From Nocardiopsis terrae (GTDB lineage Bacteria; Actinomycetota; Actinomycetes; Streptosporangiales; Streptosporangiaceae): a DNA stretch of 64,000 nucleotides. Under the pieces are notes generated by a model, which was not told the DNA's origin, did not search any database, and saw nothing but the letters and a program-made list of their open reading frames with translations. Position numbers and translations under genes: made by a program. Below are positions 24,841 to 37,912 of this stretch, in pieces (position 1 is the stretch's first letter; each line of letters begins with the position of its first letter). Location: NCBI RefSeq assembly GCF_014651695.1, contig NZ_BMXJ01000009.1:124001-188000 (forward strand), written 5' to 3'.

Positions 24841-25683
24841 CTACGGCTGGCGGGGGTCCCACTTGAAGTAGCGGTGGACCAGCAGCGCCAGGACCACGAT
24901 CCACGCGAGCATCACGCCGATGGCCGGCAGGGCGCCGGTCCACAGGGCCGCGGTGCCGACCGCCTCGGCGCCCTCGACACCGCCGAAGACGTCGTAACCG
25001 GTGTAGGCGGCCTGGGCCATCTCGGCGGTCGGGGCGACCGGGAGGAACTGGGCGACCATGCGCACCGGCTCGGGCAGCAGGTCGAGCGGGAAGAAGACCC
25101 CGCCGGTGAGCAGCAGCGCCAGCATCGGGACCATCGAGAACATCTGCGCCGACTCGGCGTTGCGCACCAGCGGTGTGATCAGCAGGCCGACCAGGCTCAT
25201 GGCGGCGGCGCCCAGCAGCACCGCGACCAGCATCAGCACCGGGTCGGCGGGCACCCTGCCGCCGACGGCGATGACCAGCGCGGCGAGCAGCAGGGTGAAC
25301 AGGACGACGAGAGCCACCACCCCGCCGAAGATCGCCACCTGTGGAACCCCGCTCACCCGGAGCCGTTTGAGGACCAGGGACTCCCGCCGTGCGGCGAACA
25401 CGTTGGAGGGGTGTCCGATACCCAGCATCAGGCCGATTCCGAGGACGGCCGCGGCGAAGGAGAGGTCGCGGGTGGTGAAGTCGCCGAAGGCCGGGGTGCT
25501 GGGCACCGACGTCAGCGGCATGAACAGGACCAGCGGCATCACCAGGTACAGCCACGCGGTCTTGTACCGGACGAAGAGGGTGAACTCGGTACGGGTCAGG
25601 CGCAGGGTCTGCCGGAACCATCCCGGGGCGGTCCGTGTGCGGGCGGCCCCCCGGACCGGGGCCGGGGTGGTGGTCGTGGTCAT
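24841..25683 (-). CDS. ABC-2 type transporter permease (DrrB-like)
   Basis: 280 residues; ATG at 25683 with AGGAG 7 nt upstream, starting MTTTTTPAPVRG. Six membrane segments follow a basic cytoplasmic start (FRQTLRLTRTEFTLFVRYKT). The sequences LVMPLVLFMPLTSVPS, LLITPLVRNAESAQMFSMVP, LLLTGGVFFPLDLLPEPVRM and PVAPTAEMAQAAYTGY match the ABC-2 permeases of drug or lipid exporters. It lies 95 bp downstream of the ATPase gene on the same strand; the two make a DrrAB-type exporter. The tandem histidine kinase follows downstream. Confidence 0.87.
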   Translation of the reverse strand: MTTTTTPAPVRGAARTRTAPGWFRQTLRLTRTEFTLFVRYKTAWLYLVMPLVLFMPLTSVPSTPAFGDFTTRDLSFAAAVLGIGLMLGIGHPSNVFAARRESLVLKRLRVSGVPQVAIFGGVVALVVLFTLLLAALVIAVGGRVPADPVLMLVAVLLGAAAMSLVGLLITPLVRNAESAQMFSMVPMLALLLTGGVFFPLDLLPEPVRMVAQFLPVAPTAEMAQAAYTGYDVFGGVEGAEAVGTAALWTGALPAIGVMLAWIVVLALLVHRYFKWDPRQP

Positions 25684-25778
25684 CGGGTTTCTCCTGGGGT
25701 CTGGGCGGGGCCTCGCGGTGGGAGGCGGGTGGCCCCGGTGGGGCGGGTGGGCGGGTCGGCTCGCGCCGGACCCGGTTC

Positions 25779-26783
25779 TCACTCCGGGAGCGTGCCGGCG
25801 GTGTCGTCCGCCACCCGGAGGAACACGTCCTCCAGGGAGGCGCCGCGGACCTGGAGGTGCTGGAGGGTCGTCCCCTGTTCACGGGCCCACTCGAACAGGG
25901 CGGACACGGCGTGGTGGGCGCGGTCGGCGACCTCGCCGCCGGTGACCGTGTAGGTGGCCCACAGGGCCTGGTCCCGGGCCTGCACCCCGACCTCGGCCCC
26001 GTCGACCTCGGGCAGGTCGGCGGTGCGCACGTCGCTGGGGACCAGGAAGCTCACCCGGTCGCCCCAGCCCGCGAGGACTCCGGCCAGGGTGCCCTCCACG
26101 TGGACCCGGCCGCGGTGCATGATGGCGAGGCGGTCGGCGAGGCGCTCGGCCTCTTCCAGGTAGTGCGTGGTGAGCAGGATCGCGACTCCGCTCTCCTTGA
26201 GTTCGCTGATGAGCTTCCAGGTCTCGTTCCTGGCCTCGGGGTCCATGCCGGTGGTGGGCTCGTCGAGGTAGAGGACCTCGGGGTCGCTGATCAGGGCCAG
26301 CGCCAGGTCGAGTCGGCGCTTCTGGCCGCCGGAGAGCTGGCGGACGCGGAGTTTGCGCTTGTCGGTCAGGTCGACCAGCCCTAGGACCTCGTCGGCGTCG
26401 CGGGGGGCGGCGGCGAGATCGCTGGCGAGGCCGAGGTTCTCGTCCACGCTGAGGTCGTCCAGGAGTCCGCTGCCCTGGAGGACAGCGTTGGCGCGTTCAC
26501 GGACCCCGGCGGGCTGGTCGAAGGGGTCCCGGCCGAAGACCCGGGCGCTGCCGGAGCTGGGTCGGCGGAAGCCCTCCAGCGTCTCGATGGTGGTGGTCTT
26601 CCCCGCGCCGTTGGTGCCCAGGAGCGCGAAGAGCTCGCCGGGCCGGATCTCGAAGGAGACGCCCTTGACCGCCTCGAAGTCGCCGTAGTGCTGGTGGAGG
26701 TCACGGACGACCACCGACGGCCCGCCGGTCTGGGCGGGGTCCTGGTTCGCGGCGGCCGGTTCGGTGTTCGCTGTCGTCGTCAT
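25779..26783 (-). CDS. ABC transporter ATP-binding protein (DrrA-like)
   Basis: 334 residues; ATG at 26783 with GGGAG upstream. Walker A is GTNGAGKTTT (about residue 65), the signature is LSGGQKRRLDLALALI, Walker B is VLYLDEPTTGMD and the H-loop is TTHYLEEAERLADR. The C-terminal ~85 residues form the regulatory extension seen in DrrA-like proteins (VEGTLAGVLAGWGD and RGASLEDVFLRVADD). It energises the permease encoded 95 bp downstream. Such pairs export drugs, peptides or lipids; the substrate is not evident. Confidence 0.9.
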   Translation of the reverse strand: MTTTANTEPAAANQDPAQTGGPSVVVRDLHQHYGDFEAVKGVSFEIRPGELFALLGTNGAGKTTTIETLEGFRRPSSGSARVFGRDPFDQPAGVRERANAVLQGSGLLDDLSVDENLGLASDLAAAPRDADEVLGLVDLTDKRKLRVRQLSGGQKRRLDLALALISDPEVLYLDEPTTGMDPEARNETWKLISELKESGVAILLTTHYLEEAERLADRLAIMHRGRVHVEGTLAGVLAGWGDRVSFLVPSDVRTADLPEVDGAEVGVQARDQALWATYTVTGGEVADRAHHAVSALFEWAREQGTTLQHLQVRGASLEDVFLRVADDTAGTLPE

Positions 26784-27483
26784 GCCCCCAGGCTCCCGTG
26801 AACCGGTCCCCCGCCGACAGACGTTCCTGTCACCGTCCCGCGATGGCACTTCACCCGGCTCCGGTACTGACAAATGTCATCGGTCCGTCGGGCGTGGAAA
26901 CCCGGCTCTTCCGGGCCGCGATCCCCTTGCCGCGCGTGGTGGTGCGGCCGCGCCCGCACGTACCCCTTCTTCACCTCACGTGCGGGCGCGGTCGCGACCG
27001 CCTGCGGGTACGCGCCCGTCCCCTCACTACTCGCGTCGGGCGCGGCCCCTCGGCGGCTGTCAACTTTCTACACGAATCCTCCCGGACGCGTGGGCGGAAT
27101 GCGTCATTGCCCGGTGCACCGGAACGGCGGGTCCGCGCATTTGCCGCCTCTTTCCCGGGAAACATCACCCCGCGGGGTGTTTCGGCGCCAGGTGAGGCCG
27201 GGCGGGCGCTTCGGACAGCGCCCGAACACCGGAAAGAACCCCGCCTGAACAGTCACGACGACCCGAATGGCAGCCCCTTCACCGTCGCACCCCCGAGGGA
27301 GGGGAAAAGGGACTCCCGAACACCCGGCACGGAAAACAATTCGCCGGTAAAGCGAAACGGACAGGCGCACGGGCGGGAACGCTGCGAGCGGTTCCGGCGG
27401 GGGTGCAGGAGGAGCGATAGGTGCACGATAGCCGGGATCCGCATCATGGTCCCCGTCCGGAGAACCCCCTTGAAGGAGATCCC
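26784..27483. other. gene-free interval with five inverted repeats
   Basis: I find no credible gene in these 700 bp; open frames in all six frames lack coding bias or a start site. The stretch holds a dense series of hairpins: 26948-26991, 26988-27001, 27011-27044, 27151-27162 (TTTCCCGGGAAA) and 27166-27179 (CACCCCGCGGGGTG). It is also locally less GC-rich than its surroundings. It lies upstream of the ABC exporter operon (minus strand) and may hold a promoter with a structured leader, a small RNA, or decayed sequence. Confidence 0.45.
26948..26991. repeat. long perfect inverted repeat (14-bp stem)
   Basis: CCGCGCCCGCACGT (26948-26961) is exactly complementary to ACGTGCGGGCGCGG (26978-26991) around a 16-nt pyrimidine-rich loop. 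It is followed at once by the 14-nt palindrome GCGGTCGCGACCGC (26988-27001) and then by CGCGCCCG...CGGGCGCG (27011-27044). Its position about 165 bp upstream of the ABC ATPase start fits a leader or terminator element. Confidence 0.6.
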
Positions 27484-27645
27484 ATGCGTTCCCCCCGCCC
27501 CGCCCGAACCCTCGCAGCAGCCGTCGCCCCGGCTGACTCGCTCGTGCCCGGCACGGCCGCCGCCGGCGGGTATCGGGGCGGTGCACCCTGCTGCTCGGCT
27601 TCACCTTCGCGGCCTCCGAGGTCGTCCGGGGCAGCGGCCGCGTGA
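27484..27645 (+). CDS. short open frame, possibly the start of a decayed secreted protein
   Basis: 53 codons; ATG at 27484 with a good AAGGAG 6 nt upstream. The first 25 residues look like a damaged signal peptide (MRSPRPARTLAAAVAPADSL, then TAAAGG). After that the frame loses any protein-like character. In the -1 frame the DNA instead reads TLLLGFTFAASEVVRGSGRVKLRCP, which is more protein-like. The picture suggests a frameshifted remnant of a small exported protein. A protease-inhibitor-like ancestor is only a guess. Confidence 0.25.
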   Translation: MRSPRPARTLAAAVAPADSLVPGTAAAGGYRGGAPCCSASPSRPPRSSGAAAA

Positions 27646-27769
27646 AACTGCGCTGCCCGCTCCGTCCCGCGTTCGACGCCCATGACCCACCATCTGATCG
27701 TCCTGGGCTGACACCCGGCCCCGGCCGGGGAGCGGACCCGAGCCGTACGGTGCCCGGCCACACGGAAGG

Positions 27770-27798
27770 GGCGGGGTGCGCCGGGCACCCCGCCCCCT
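27770..27798 (-). terminator. strong hairpin terminator after etfD-like gene
   Basis: GGGGCGGGGTGC (27770-27781) pairs perfectly with GCACCCCGCCCC (27787-27798): a 12-bp stem with a 5-nt loop. It starts 38 nt beyond the stop of the minus-strand reductase gene. Confidence 0.7.
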
Positions 27799-27836
27799 AC
27801 CGTGTGCGGTGGTCCTTCGGAGGACCGCGTCAGCTC

Positions 27837-30056
27837 CTAGGCGTCAGCGGTCTCCTTGTCCTCACCGGACTCGGCCGGGCCCTCGTTCCTGATCGAACGG
27901 AGCAGCAGCTGGGAGACGTCGACGACCTCCAGCGACTCCTTGGCCTCGCCCGCGGACTTCTTCTCGTTGATCGCGTCGCCCAGCATGACCTGGCAGAACG
28001 GGCACGCGGTGGAGACGGTGTCCGGGTTGGTGGTCAGCGCTTCATCGACCCGCTCGGTGTTGATGCGCTTGCCGATCCGCTCCTCCATCCACATGCGGGC
28101 ACCGCCGGCGCCGCAGCAGAAGCCCCGCTCCTTGTGGCGGTGCATCTCCTGGGTCTTGACGCCGGGCACCTGCGCCATGATGTCGCGCGGAGGCGTGTAC
28201 ACCTTGTTGTGGCGGCCCAGGAAGCACGGGTCGTGGTAGGTGATGTTCTCGTCGATCGAGTTCACCGGGGTCAGCTGACCCTCGTCGACCAGCTTGGCCA
28301 GCAGCTGGCTGTGGTGGACGACCTCGTAGGTGCCGCCCAGCTGCGGGTACTCCTTGGCCAGGGTGTTGAAGCAGTGCGGGCAGCTGGCCACGATCTTGGT
28401 GACGCCCGCGTCGTTGAGCGTCTCCACGTTCTGCTGGGCCAGCATCTGGAAGACGTACTCCATGCCCAGGCGGCGCGCCGGGTCGCCGGTGCAGGCCTCC
28501 ATGCCGCCCAGGACCGCGAACTTGACGCCCGCGATGTCCAGCAGTTCGGCGATGGCCTTCGTGGTCTTCTTGGCGCGGTCCTCCAGGGCACCGGCGCAGC
28601 CGACCCAGAAGAGGTACTCGGTGCCCTCGGGCAGCTTGTCCTCGACGACCGGGACCTCGACCGGGTTCTCCTGGGAGGCCAGCTCCTCGATCCAGTCCAT
28701 CCGCCGGTCCTCGGCCATGCCCCACGGGTTGCCCTTGTTCTCAAGGTTCTTGAGCAGGGTGTTGGCCTCGGACGGGAAGTTGGACTCGACCATGACCTGG
28801 TAGCGGCGCATGTCCAGGATGTGGTCGATGTGCTCGATGTCCACGGGGCACTGCTCGACGCAGGCACCGCAGTTGGTGCAGGCCCACAGTTCGTCGGGGT
28901 GGATGACGCCGCCCTCCTCCTCGGTGCCGACCAGCGGCTTGTTGAGGAGTGCGAGGACGTCGACGCCCGCGTGGCTGTTGTCGGGAGCCTCGGCGAGGGT
29001 CTCCTCGGTGATGCCCTTGAGGAGGTACGGGGCCTTCTCGTAGGCGTGCGCCTGGAGGTCGAGGATGACCTTCTTCGGCGAGAGCGGCTTGCCGGTGTTC
29101 CAGGCGGGGCACTGCGACTGGCAGCGGCCGCACTCGGTGCAGCTGGTGAAGTCGAGGAGGCCCTTCCAGGTGAAGTCCTCCAGCTTGCCGGCGCCGAACG
29201 GGTCCTCGTCCGGGTCGGCCTCCTCGAAGTCGAGGGGCTTCTTGCCGGAGGAGTCCATCATCTGCTTGGCGCCGGCGAGGGTCGGGGACCCGTCGGCGTT
29301 GCGCTTGAAGAAGATGTTGAACGGCGCCACGAACCGGTGCCAGCCGATGCCCATGGTGAGGTTGAAGTACAGCACCACGAAGAACAGGTAGCTGATGATC
29401 AGCTTGAACGCGGCGACCAGTGCGATGGCGGGCTCGGCCACGGCGGCGTCGGTCGGCATGACCGCGCCCACGGCGTGGGAGACCGGGGTGGCCCAGGTCG
29501 GGAACGGGAAGTCCTCGAGGGCGACCTTGAGACCGCGGATCACGAAGATCGAGATCAGCAGGGCCCACAGGTAGGCCTCGACGTAGTACGCGGTCCAGGT
29601 CCTGGAGTTGAAGAACCTGGACTGCTTGCCCTTGCGGTGGGGGCCGTTCAGCAGGCGGTAGATCGTCAGGCCGACGATGCCCGCGAGGCTGGCCGCGGCG
29701 ATGATCTCGATGGCCAGGCCGTAGACGGCCCAGTCGTAGATCACCGGAAGCTTGAAGTGCGGGTCGAAGACCTCGCCCTGGGCCTCGACGACCGTGAAGA
29801 ACAGCAGCGGGAACGAGACCATCACGAACCAGTGGGCCACGCCGACCCACGGCCGCTTGAGCATCCTCGTGTGCCCGAGGATCTCGATGAGCGTCATCGT
29901 GAGCCGCTTGCCCAGCGACTCCGTGCGCTCCGGCTCCGCCGGTCGGCCCACACTCACAGTTCGCCAGATCTGGTAACCGCCCAGAGCGAACAAGGCAAGC
30001 GCGACCACGGCGAAGACCGAGGTGATGATGCCCAGCGTCAAGTACAGAGGATGCAT
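27837..30056 (-). CDS. membrane-bound Fe-S oxidoreductase, EtfD/heterodisulfide-reductase-like
   Basis: 739 residues; ATG at 30056 with GGGAGG 9 nt upstream, beginning MHPLYLTLGIITSVF. About five or six membrane helices with a NarI-like cytochrome-b character occupy residues 1-270. Two 4Fe-4S clusters follow (CTECGRCQSQCP and CTNCGACVEQCPVD). The C-terminal half has CCG-type cysteine domains (FWVGCAGALEDRAKKTTKAI, ASCPHCFNTLAKEYP, HDPCFLGRHNKVY, GFCCGAGGARMWMEE). The layout equals the actinobacterial protein known from M. tuberculosis as Rv0338c/EtfD, which passes electrons from the electron-transfer flavoprotein of fatty-acid beta-oxidation to menaquinone. That gene also lies near dnaK in mycobacteria, which supports orthology. 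No etfAB genes are in the window. Confidence 0.85.
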   Translation of the reverse strand: MHPLYLTLGIITSVFAVVALALFALGGYQIWRTVSVGRPAEPERTESLGKRLTMTLIEILGHTRMLKRPWVGVAHWFVMVSFPLLFFTVVEAQGEVFDPHFKLPVIYDWAVYGLAIEIIAAASLAGIVGLTIYRLLNGPHRKGKQSRFFNSRTWTAYYVEAYLWALLISIFVIRGLKVALEDFPFPTWATPVSHAVGAVMPTDAAVAEPAIALVAAFKLIISYLFFVVLYFNLTMGIGWHRFVAPFNIFFKRNADGSPTLAGAKQMMDSSGKKPLDFEEADPDEDPFGAGKLEDFTWKGLLDFTSCTECGRCQSQCPAWNTGKPLSPKKVILDLQAHAYEKAPYLLKGITEETLAEAPDNSHAGVDVLALLNKPLVGTEEEGGVIHPDELWACTNCGACVEQCPVDIEHIDHILDMRRYQVMVESNFPSEANTLLKNLENKGNPWGMAEDRRMDWIEELASQENPVEVPVVEDKLPEGTEYLFWVGCAGALEDRAKKTTKAIAELLDIAGVKFAVLGGMEACTGDPARRLGMEYVFQMLAQQNVETLNDAGVTKIVASCPHCFNTLAKEYPQLGGTYEVVHHSQLLAKLVDEGQLTPVNSIDENITYHDPCFLGRHNKVYTPPRDIMAQVPGVKTQEMHRHKERGFCCGAGGARMWMEERIGKRINTERVDEALTTNPDTVSTACPFCQVMLGDAINEKKSAGEAKESLEVVDVSQLLLRSIRNEGPAESGEDKETADA

Positions 30057-30581
30057 CGTCCGTGGCCTCCCATCCTGCTTTCGTCGTCCGGTGCGCCACA
30101 CACCGGAGGTCATCTTTGATGTTACTAGCGAGTAATAGCACGGCGACCATCGACCCTGGGCCTCGACGACCCGGCATCCGCGGCAGCCCCGCCCCTCCTG
30201 TCATCCATCGCCCGCGCGCGATCGGGCTGCGGGCCCCGTCGGCGCGAGTGCCAACCGTAGCCAGCCACAGCACAACAGAATCACTCGGGTGCACCGGAGT
30301 CTCCCCCGAACACACCACACGTCTCTATGTAAGCGGACAACGGAACGAACGGGGGACACCCGGGCATCGGTAGGTCCACCGGTCATGCCCCGCCCGCCCG
30401 GCACGGAGCCGCCCTCCCCCACCGCTCCCCCCGGGACAACCCCGAGAACCCCCGCGCACCCCTGGATTCCAGGTCAAGGATGTCCCGGAGTTGTCCCGGG
30501 GTTCGCCCATTTCCCAGGTGGAATCGGTCCAGGTCGGGAACATCCCGGCCCGGCCGCCCGTTGTCAGGGCGTAGGAAGTAA

Positions 30582-30602
30582 CTTGAGTCGGGTTGACTCA
30601 AC
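30582..30602. promoter_or_regulatory. HAIR element 1 (HspR operator)
   Basis: CTTGAGT-N7-ACTCAAC, 13 of 14 positions of the HspR inverted repeat CTTGAGT-N7-ACTCAAG. It lies just upstream of the -35 box of the dnaK promoter. Confidence 0.88.
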
Positions 30603-30606
30603 TGAC

Positions 30607-30635
30607 TTGACAGCCGCCACCCGACGAAGCAAACT
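30607..30635 (+). promoter_or_regulatory. dnaK operon promoter
   Basis: TTGACA (30607-30612), a 17-nt spacer and a weak -10 CAAACT (30630-30635). It sits between the two HAIR elements, so HspR bound at both sites would enclose it. Confidence 0.55.
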
Positions 30636-30654
30636 TACGTCTGAACGACTCAAC
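30634..30654. promoter_or_regulatory. HAIR element 2 (degenerate)
   Basis: CTTACGT-N7-ACTCAAC keeps the right half-site and differs at two positions of the left half. Its centre is 52 bp (about five helical turns) from HAIR 1, and it ends 19 nt before the dnaK ATG. Confidence 0.65.
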
Positions 30655-30673
30655 TTTGACGGAGGAAACAACC

Positions 30674-32530
<1,857 letters not shown>

Positions 32531-32573
32531 CCCGGGAGTCCGGTAAGAGCCGAGGAAGGAGGGAACGTCGGAC

Positions 32574-33308
32574 ATGGCGCTGTCGGACAAGAACAGCTCC
32601 GGCACCGGTGACGGTGACGAGAACCAGGGTCCGGTGATCCGCGACAACCGCAGGATCGACCCCGAGACCGGCGAGGTCCGGGACTCCGGGGCCGAGTCCG
32701 CCGAAGGGGAGGCCGCGACCGGGGAGGAGCCCGAGGTCGTCGAGGCCGAGGTCGATGACGTCCCGGAGGTTCCGGACACCCCGGAGTCGGTGGTGACCGA
32801 GGCGATCAACGCGGACGAGCGGGTCGTCGAGCTCACCAACGACATCAAGCGGGTCCAGGCCGAGTACGCCAACTACCGCAAGCGTGTCGAGCGCGACCGG
32901 GTGGCCGTCCGTGAGGCGGCCACCGCCCAGGTCGTCGGTGAACTGCTGCCGATCCTGGACGACATCGGCCGGGCCCGTGAGCACGACGAGCTCAACGGCG
33001 GGTTCAAGGCGGTGGGTGAGGCCCTGGAGGCCACGGCCACCAAGCTGGGCCTGGAGAAGTACGCGGAGCAGGGCGAGGAGTTCGACCCGAACATCCACGA
33101 GGCCCTCACCCTGGTCCCGGTCCCCAACATCTCCGTCCAGACGGTGATCGAGGTGTTCCAGCCCGGGTACCGCATGGGTGAGCGGGTTCTCCGCCCCGCC
33201 CGCGTGGTGGTCGGGGAGCCGATGGAGGGCACGGAGGCGGACAGCTCCGCCGACGGGTCCCCGGACTCCGCCGAGGCGAACGGCGAGAGCGGCGAGGACG
33301 ACAAGTAG
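32574..33308 (+). CDS. grpE: nucleotide exchange factor GrpE
   Basis: 244 residues; ATG at 32574 with GAAGGAGG upstream, 43 bp after dnaK. A long acidic, disordered N-terminus (about 75 residues, Glu/Asp/Gly-rich) precedes the coiled coil (LTNDIKRVQAEYANYRKRVE) and the GrpE domain (VVGELLPILDDIGRAREH, NIHEALTLVPVPNI, VFQPGYRMGERVLRPARVVV). The tail is again acidic. It releases ADP from DnaK. It is longer than the ~200-residue norm because of the two acidic tails, as is common in actinobacteria. Confidence 0.97.
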   Translation: MALSDKNSSGTGDGDENQGPVIRDNRRIDPETGEVRDSGAESAEGEAATGEEPEVVEAEVDDVPEVPDTPESVVTEAINADERVVELTNDIKRVQAEYANYRKRVERDRVAVREAATAQVVGELLPILDDIGRAREHDELNGGFKAVGEALEATATKLGLEKYAEQGEEFDPNIHEALTLVPVPNISVQTVIEVFQPGYRMGERVLRPARVVVGEPMEGTEADSSADGSPDSAEANGESGEDDK

Positions 33309-33456
33309 GAGCGGGTAACGCCCGTGAGCCTGGTGCGGCCGTGGCCGGCGTGAGAGCGTCGGTCACGGCCCCCGGGTCGCACCCCGGCCCCACCCGGCGC
33401 GGGGACACGTGAAAACATCGGACGCAACCGGCACCAGCGGGAGAAGGCACCAGTCG

Positions 33457-34617
33457 ATGAGCACCAAGGACTACCTGGAGAAGGACTACTACAAGGTCCT
33501 GGGAGTCTCAAAGACCGCCTCCAAGGACGAGATCAAGTCGTCCTACCGCAAGCTGGCCCGGGAGAACCACCCGGACGCCAACACCGGTGACCCCAAGGCC
33601 GAGGACCGCTTCAAGGAGATCTCCGAGGCGTACAACGTCCTGTCGGACGACAAGCGCCGCAAGGAGTACGACGAGGCGCGCTCGATGTTCGGCGGCTCCT
33701 ACCGTCCCGGCGGCGCCGGACCCGGCGGGTTCGACATGAGCGACATCTTCGGTCAGGGAACCGGGGGCGGCGGGGCCCCGGGCGGCGAGCGCCTGAGCGA
33801 CCTCTTCGGCGGTCTGTTCGGCAACCGCGGCCGAGCGGGTGAGTCCACCCGCCGCCGGCGCGGAGCCGACGTCGAGACCGAGGCCACACTGAACTTCCGC
33901 GAGGCCGCGGACGGGGTGACCCGTTCGTTCCAGCTGAGCAGCGAGGCCCCGTGCCCCACCTGCAAGGGCACGGGAGCACGCGCCGGCTCGGCCCCGCGCA
34001 TGTGCCCCAAGTGCAGCGGCACCGGGCACGACAGCACCAACCTGGGCGGCTTCTCGCTGTCCGAGCCGTGCAGCGAGTGCAAGGGGCGCGGCCTCGTGGT
34101 CGACGACCCCTGCCCCACCTGCACCGGCAGCGGGCGCGGCAAGAGCACCCGCACCATCCAGACCCGTATCCCCGCCGGCGTGTCCGACGGGCAGCGGATC
34201 CGACTCAAGGGCAAGGGCGCCCCCGGCGAGCACGGCGGCCCCAACGGTGACCTGTACGTCGTCGTCCATGTGAAGGGACACCCGGTGTTCGGCAGGAGCG
34301 GCGACAACATCACCATCACCGTGCCGGTGACGTTCCCCGAGGCCGCCCTGGGCGCCGAGGTCCGGGTCCCCACCCTCAGCGGGTTCCCGGTGACCGTGAA
34401 GGTACCGCCGGGCACCCAGAACGGGCGCACACTGCGGGTCCGCGGCAAGGGCGCCACCCGCAAGGACGGCACCACCGGCGACATGCTCGTCACCTTCGAG
34501 GTGGCGGTGCCGCAGAAACTCAACGACGACGCGCGCGAGGCGCTGGAGAAGTTCCGAGCGGCGACGTCGGACTACGACCCGCGCGACGGGCTCGAAGCGC
34601 GGGCGAAGGGCGCGTGA
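33457..34617 (+). CDS. dnaJ: molecular chaperone DnaJ (Hsp40)
   Basis: 386 residues; ATG at 33457 (AGAAGG upstream). The J-domain carries YYKVLGVSKTASKDEIKSSY and the HPD motif (ENHPDANTGD). A Gly/Phe-rich segment follows (GGFDMSDIFGQGTGGGG). Four zinc-finger repeats are complete (CPTCKGTG, CPKCSGTG, CSECKGRG, CPTCTGSG), then the C-terminal substrate domain. It delivers clients to DnaK and stimulates its ATPase. Its stop overlaps the GTG of hspR (GTGA), so the two are translationally coupled. Confidence 0.97.
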   Translation: MSTKDYLEKDYYKVLGVSKTASKDEIKSSYRKLARENHPDANTGDPKAEDRFKEISEAYNVLSDDKRRKEYDEARSMFGGSYRPGGAGPGGFDMSDIFGQGTGGGGAPGGERLSDLFGGLFGNRGRAGESTRRRRGADVETEATLNFREAADGVTRSFQLSSEAPCPTCKGTGARAGSAPRMCPKCSGTGHDSTNLGGFSLSEPCSECKGRGLVVDDPCPTCTGSGRGKSTRTIQTRIPAGVSDGQRIRLKGKGAPGEHGGPNGDLYVVVHVKGHPVFGRSGDNITITVPVTFPEAALGAEVRVPTLSGFPVTVKVPPGTQNGRTLRVRGKGATRKDGTTGDMLVTFEVAVPQKLNDDAREALEKFRAATSDYDPRDGLEARAKGA

Positions 34618-35159
34618 ACAACGTGAACGATCCTGCCTTCGGCGCCGACGCACCGGTCTACGTGATCTCGGTGGCCGCTGAGTTGGCCGGGATGCATCCG
34701 CAGACGCTGCGACAGTACGACCGGTTGGGTCTGGTCTCCCCCGGCCGTTCGTCCGGGCGGGGCCGCCGCTACTCCATGCGCGACGTACGGACGCTGCGTG
34801 AGGTGCAGCGCCTGTCGCAGGAGGAGGGCATCAACCTCGCCGGCATCAAGCGGATCCTGGAGCTGCAGGACGAGGTGGAGCAACTGCGCGAGCAGGTGTT
34901 CCACCTGGCCAACGAACTCGAGGCGGCCCGCCGGGCGGTGTCCCGGCGCGGCCGCCCGGCCCGCCCCGAGGGCGGACCGGTGCGCGGAGAGCTGGTGCGC
35001 CGCACCCGCGTCACGATCTTCAACACCGCGGAGCCCGAGGACGGACGCCCCGACCGGGGCGAGGGTCCGGGCGGTCAGGGCGGCCCGGGCGGTCAGGGCG
35101 GCCCGGGCGGACAGAGCGACCAGGACGAGCCGGGGACGGGCGGGCCCACCCGGGGCTGA
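34614..35159 (+). CDS. hspR: heat-shock repressor HspR (MerR family)
   Basis: 181 residues. GTG at 34614 overlaps the dnaJ stop. The MerR-type winged helix is VYVISVAAELAGMHPQTLRQ and RLGLVSPGRSSGRGRRYSMRD, followed by a coiled-coil segment (GIKRILELQDEVEQLREQVF). HspR normally binds HAIR sites with DnaK as co-repressor, giving feedback control of this operon. The C-terminus is extended by a Gly/Gln/Pro repeat (three GGQGGPGG-like units), longer than the usual ~150-residue protein. The C-terminal region that contacts DnaK in other species is near this tail. Confidence 0.95.
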   Translation: MNNVNDPAFGADAPVYVISVAAELAGMHPQTLRQYDRLGLVSPGRSSGRGRRYSMRDVRTLREVQRLSQEEGINLAGIKRILELQDEVEQLREQVFHLANELEAARRAVSRRGRPARPEGGPVRGELVRRTRVTIFNTAEPEDGRPDRGEGPGGQGGPGGQGGPGGQSDQDEPGTGGPTRG

Positions 35160-35244
35160 CAGGGTTCCGACCTTTCGACACGGGGCGCGTTCGGCCAACG
35201 AGCGTCACCCTGAGTGACAGTACTTGCGAACGGAGTCACCGGAG

Positions 35245-37872
<2,628 letters not shown>

Positions 37873-37912
37873 TCGGGTCGTAGGGGCCGGGGACGGCGCG
37901 GGGCCGCACCCA

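Larger units (their letters stand above)
30057..30673. other. divergent region upstream of dnaK, no gene
   Basis: 617 bp between the EtfD-like gene and dnaK. The right end holds the dnaK promoter and two HAIR operators. Further left, 30432-30440 (CGGGACAAC) is repeated inverted at 30490-30498 (GTTGTCCCG), and TGTCCCGG and CCAGGT motifs recur between 30470 and 30550. These might be sites for another regulator. No open frame here looks coding. Confidence 0.5.

Noticed and set aside
22145-24871. Plus-strand open frame of about 900 codons opposite the tandem histidine kinase
   Set aside because: Composition is Gln/Arg/Gly/Pro-rich without domains; it is the antisense shadow of the kinase.
27642-30119. 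Plus-strand open frame opposite the EtfD-like gene
   Set aside because: No family signatures; the minus strand has clear Fe-S motifs and a terminator in the right place.
35160-35244. HAIR-like sequence CCTGAGT-GACAGT-ACTTGCG upstream of clpB
   Set aside because: Spacer is 6 instead of 7 and the right half-site does not match; too weak to call an HspR site.
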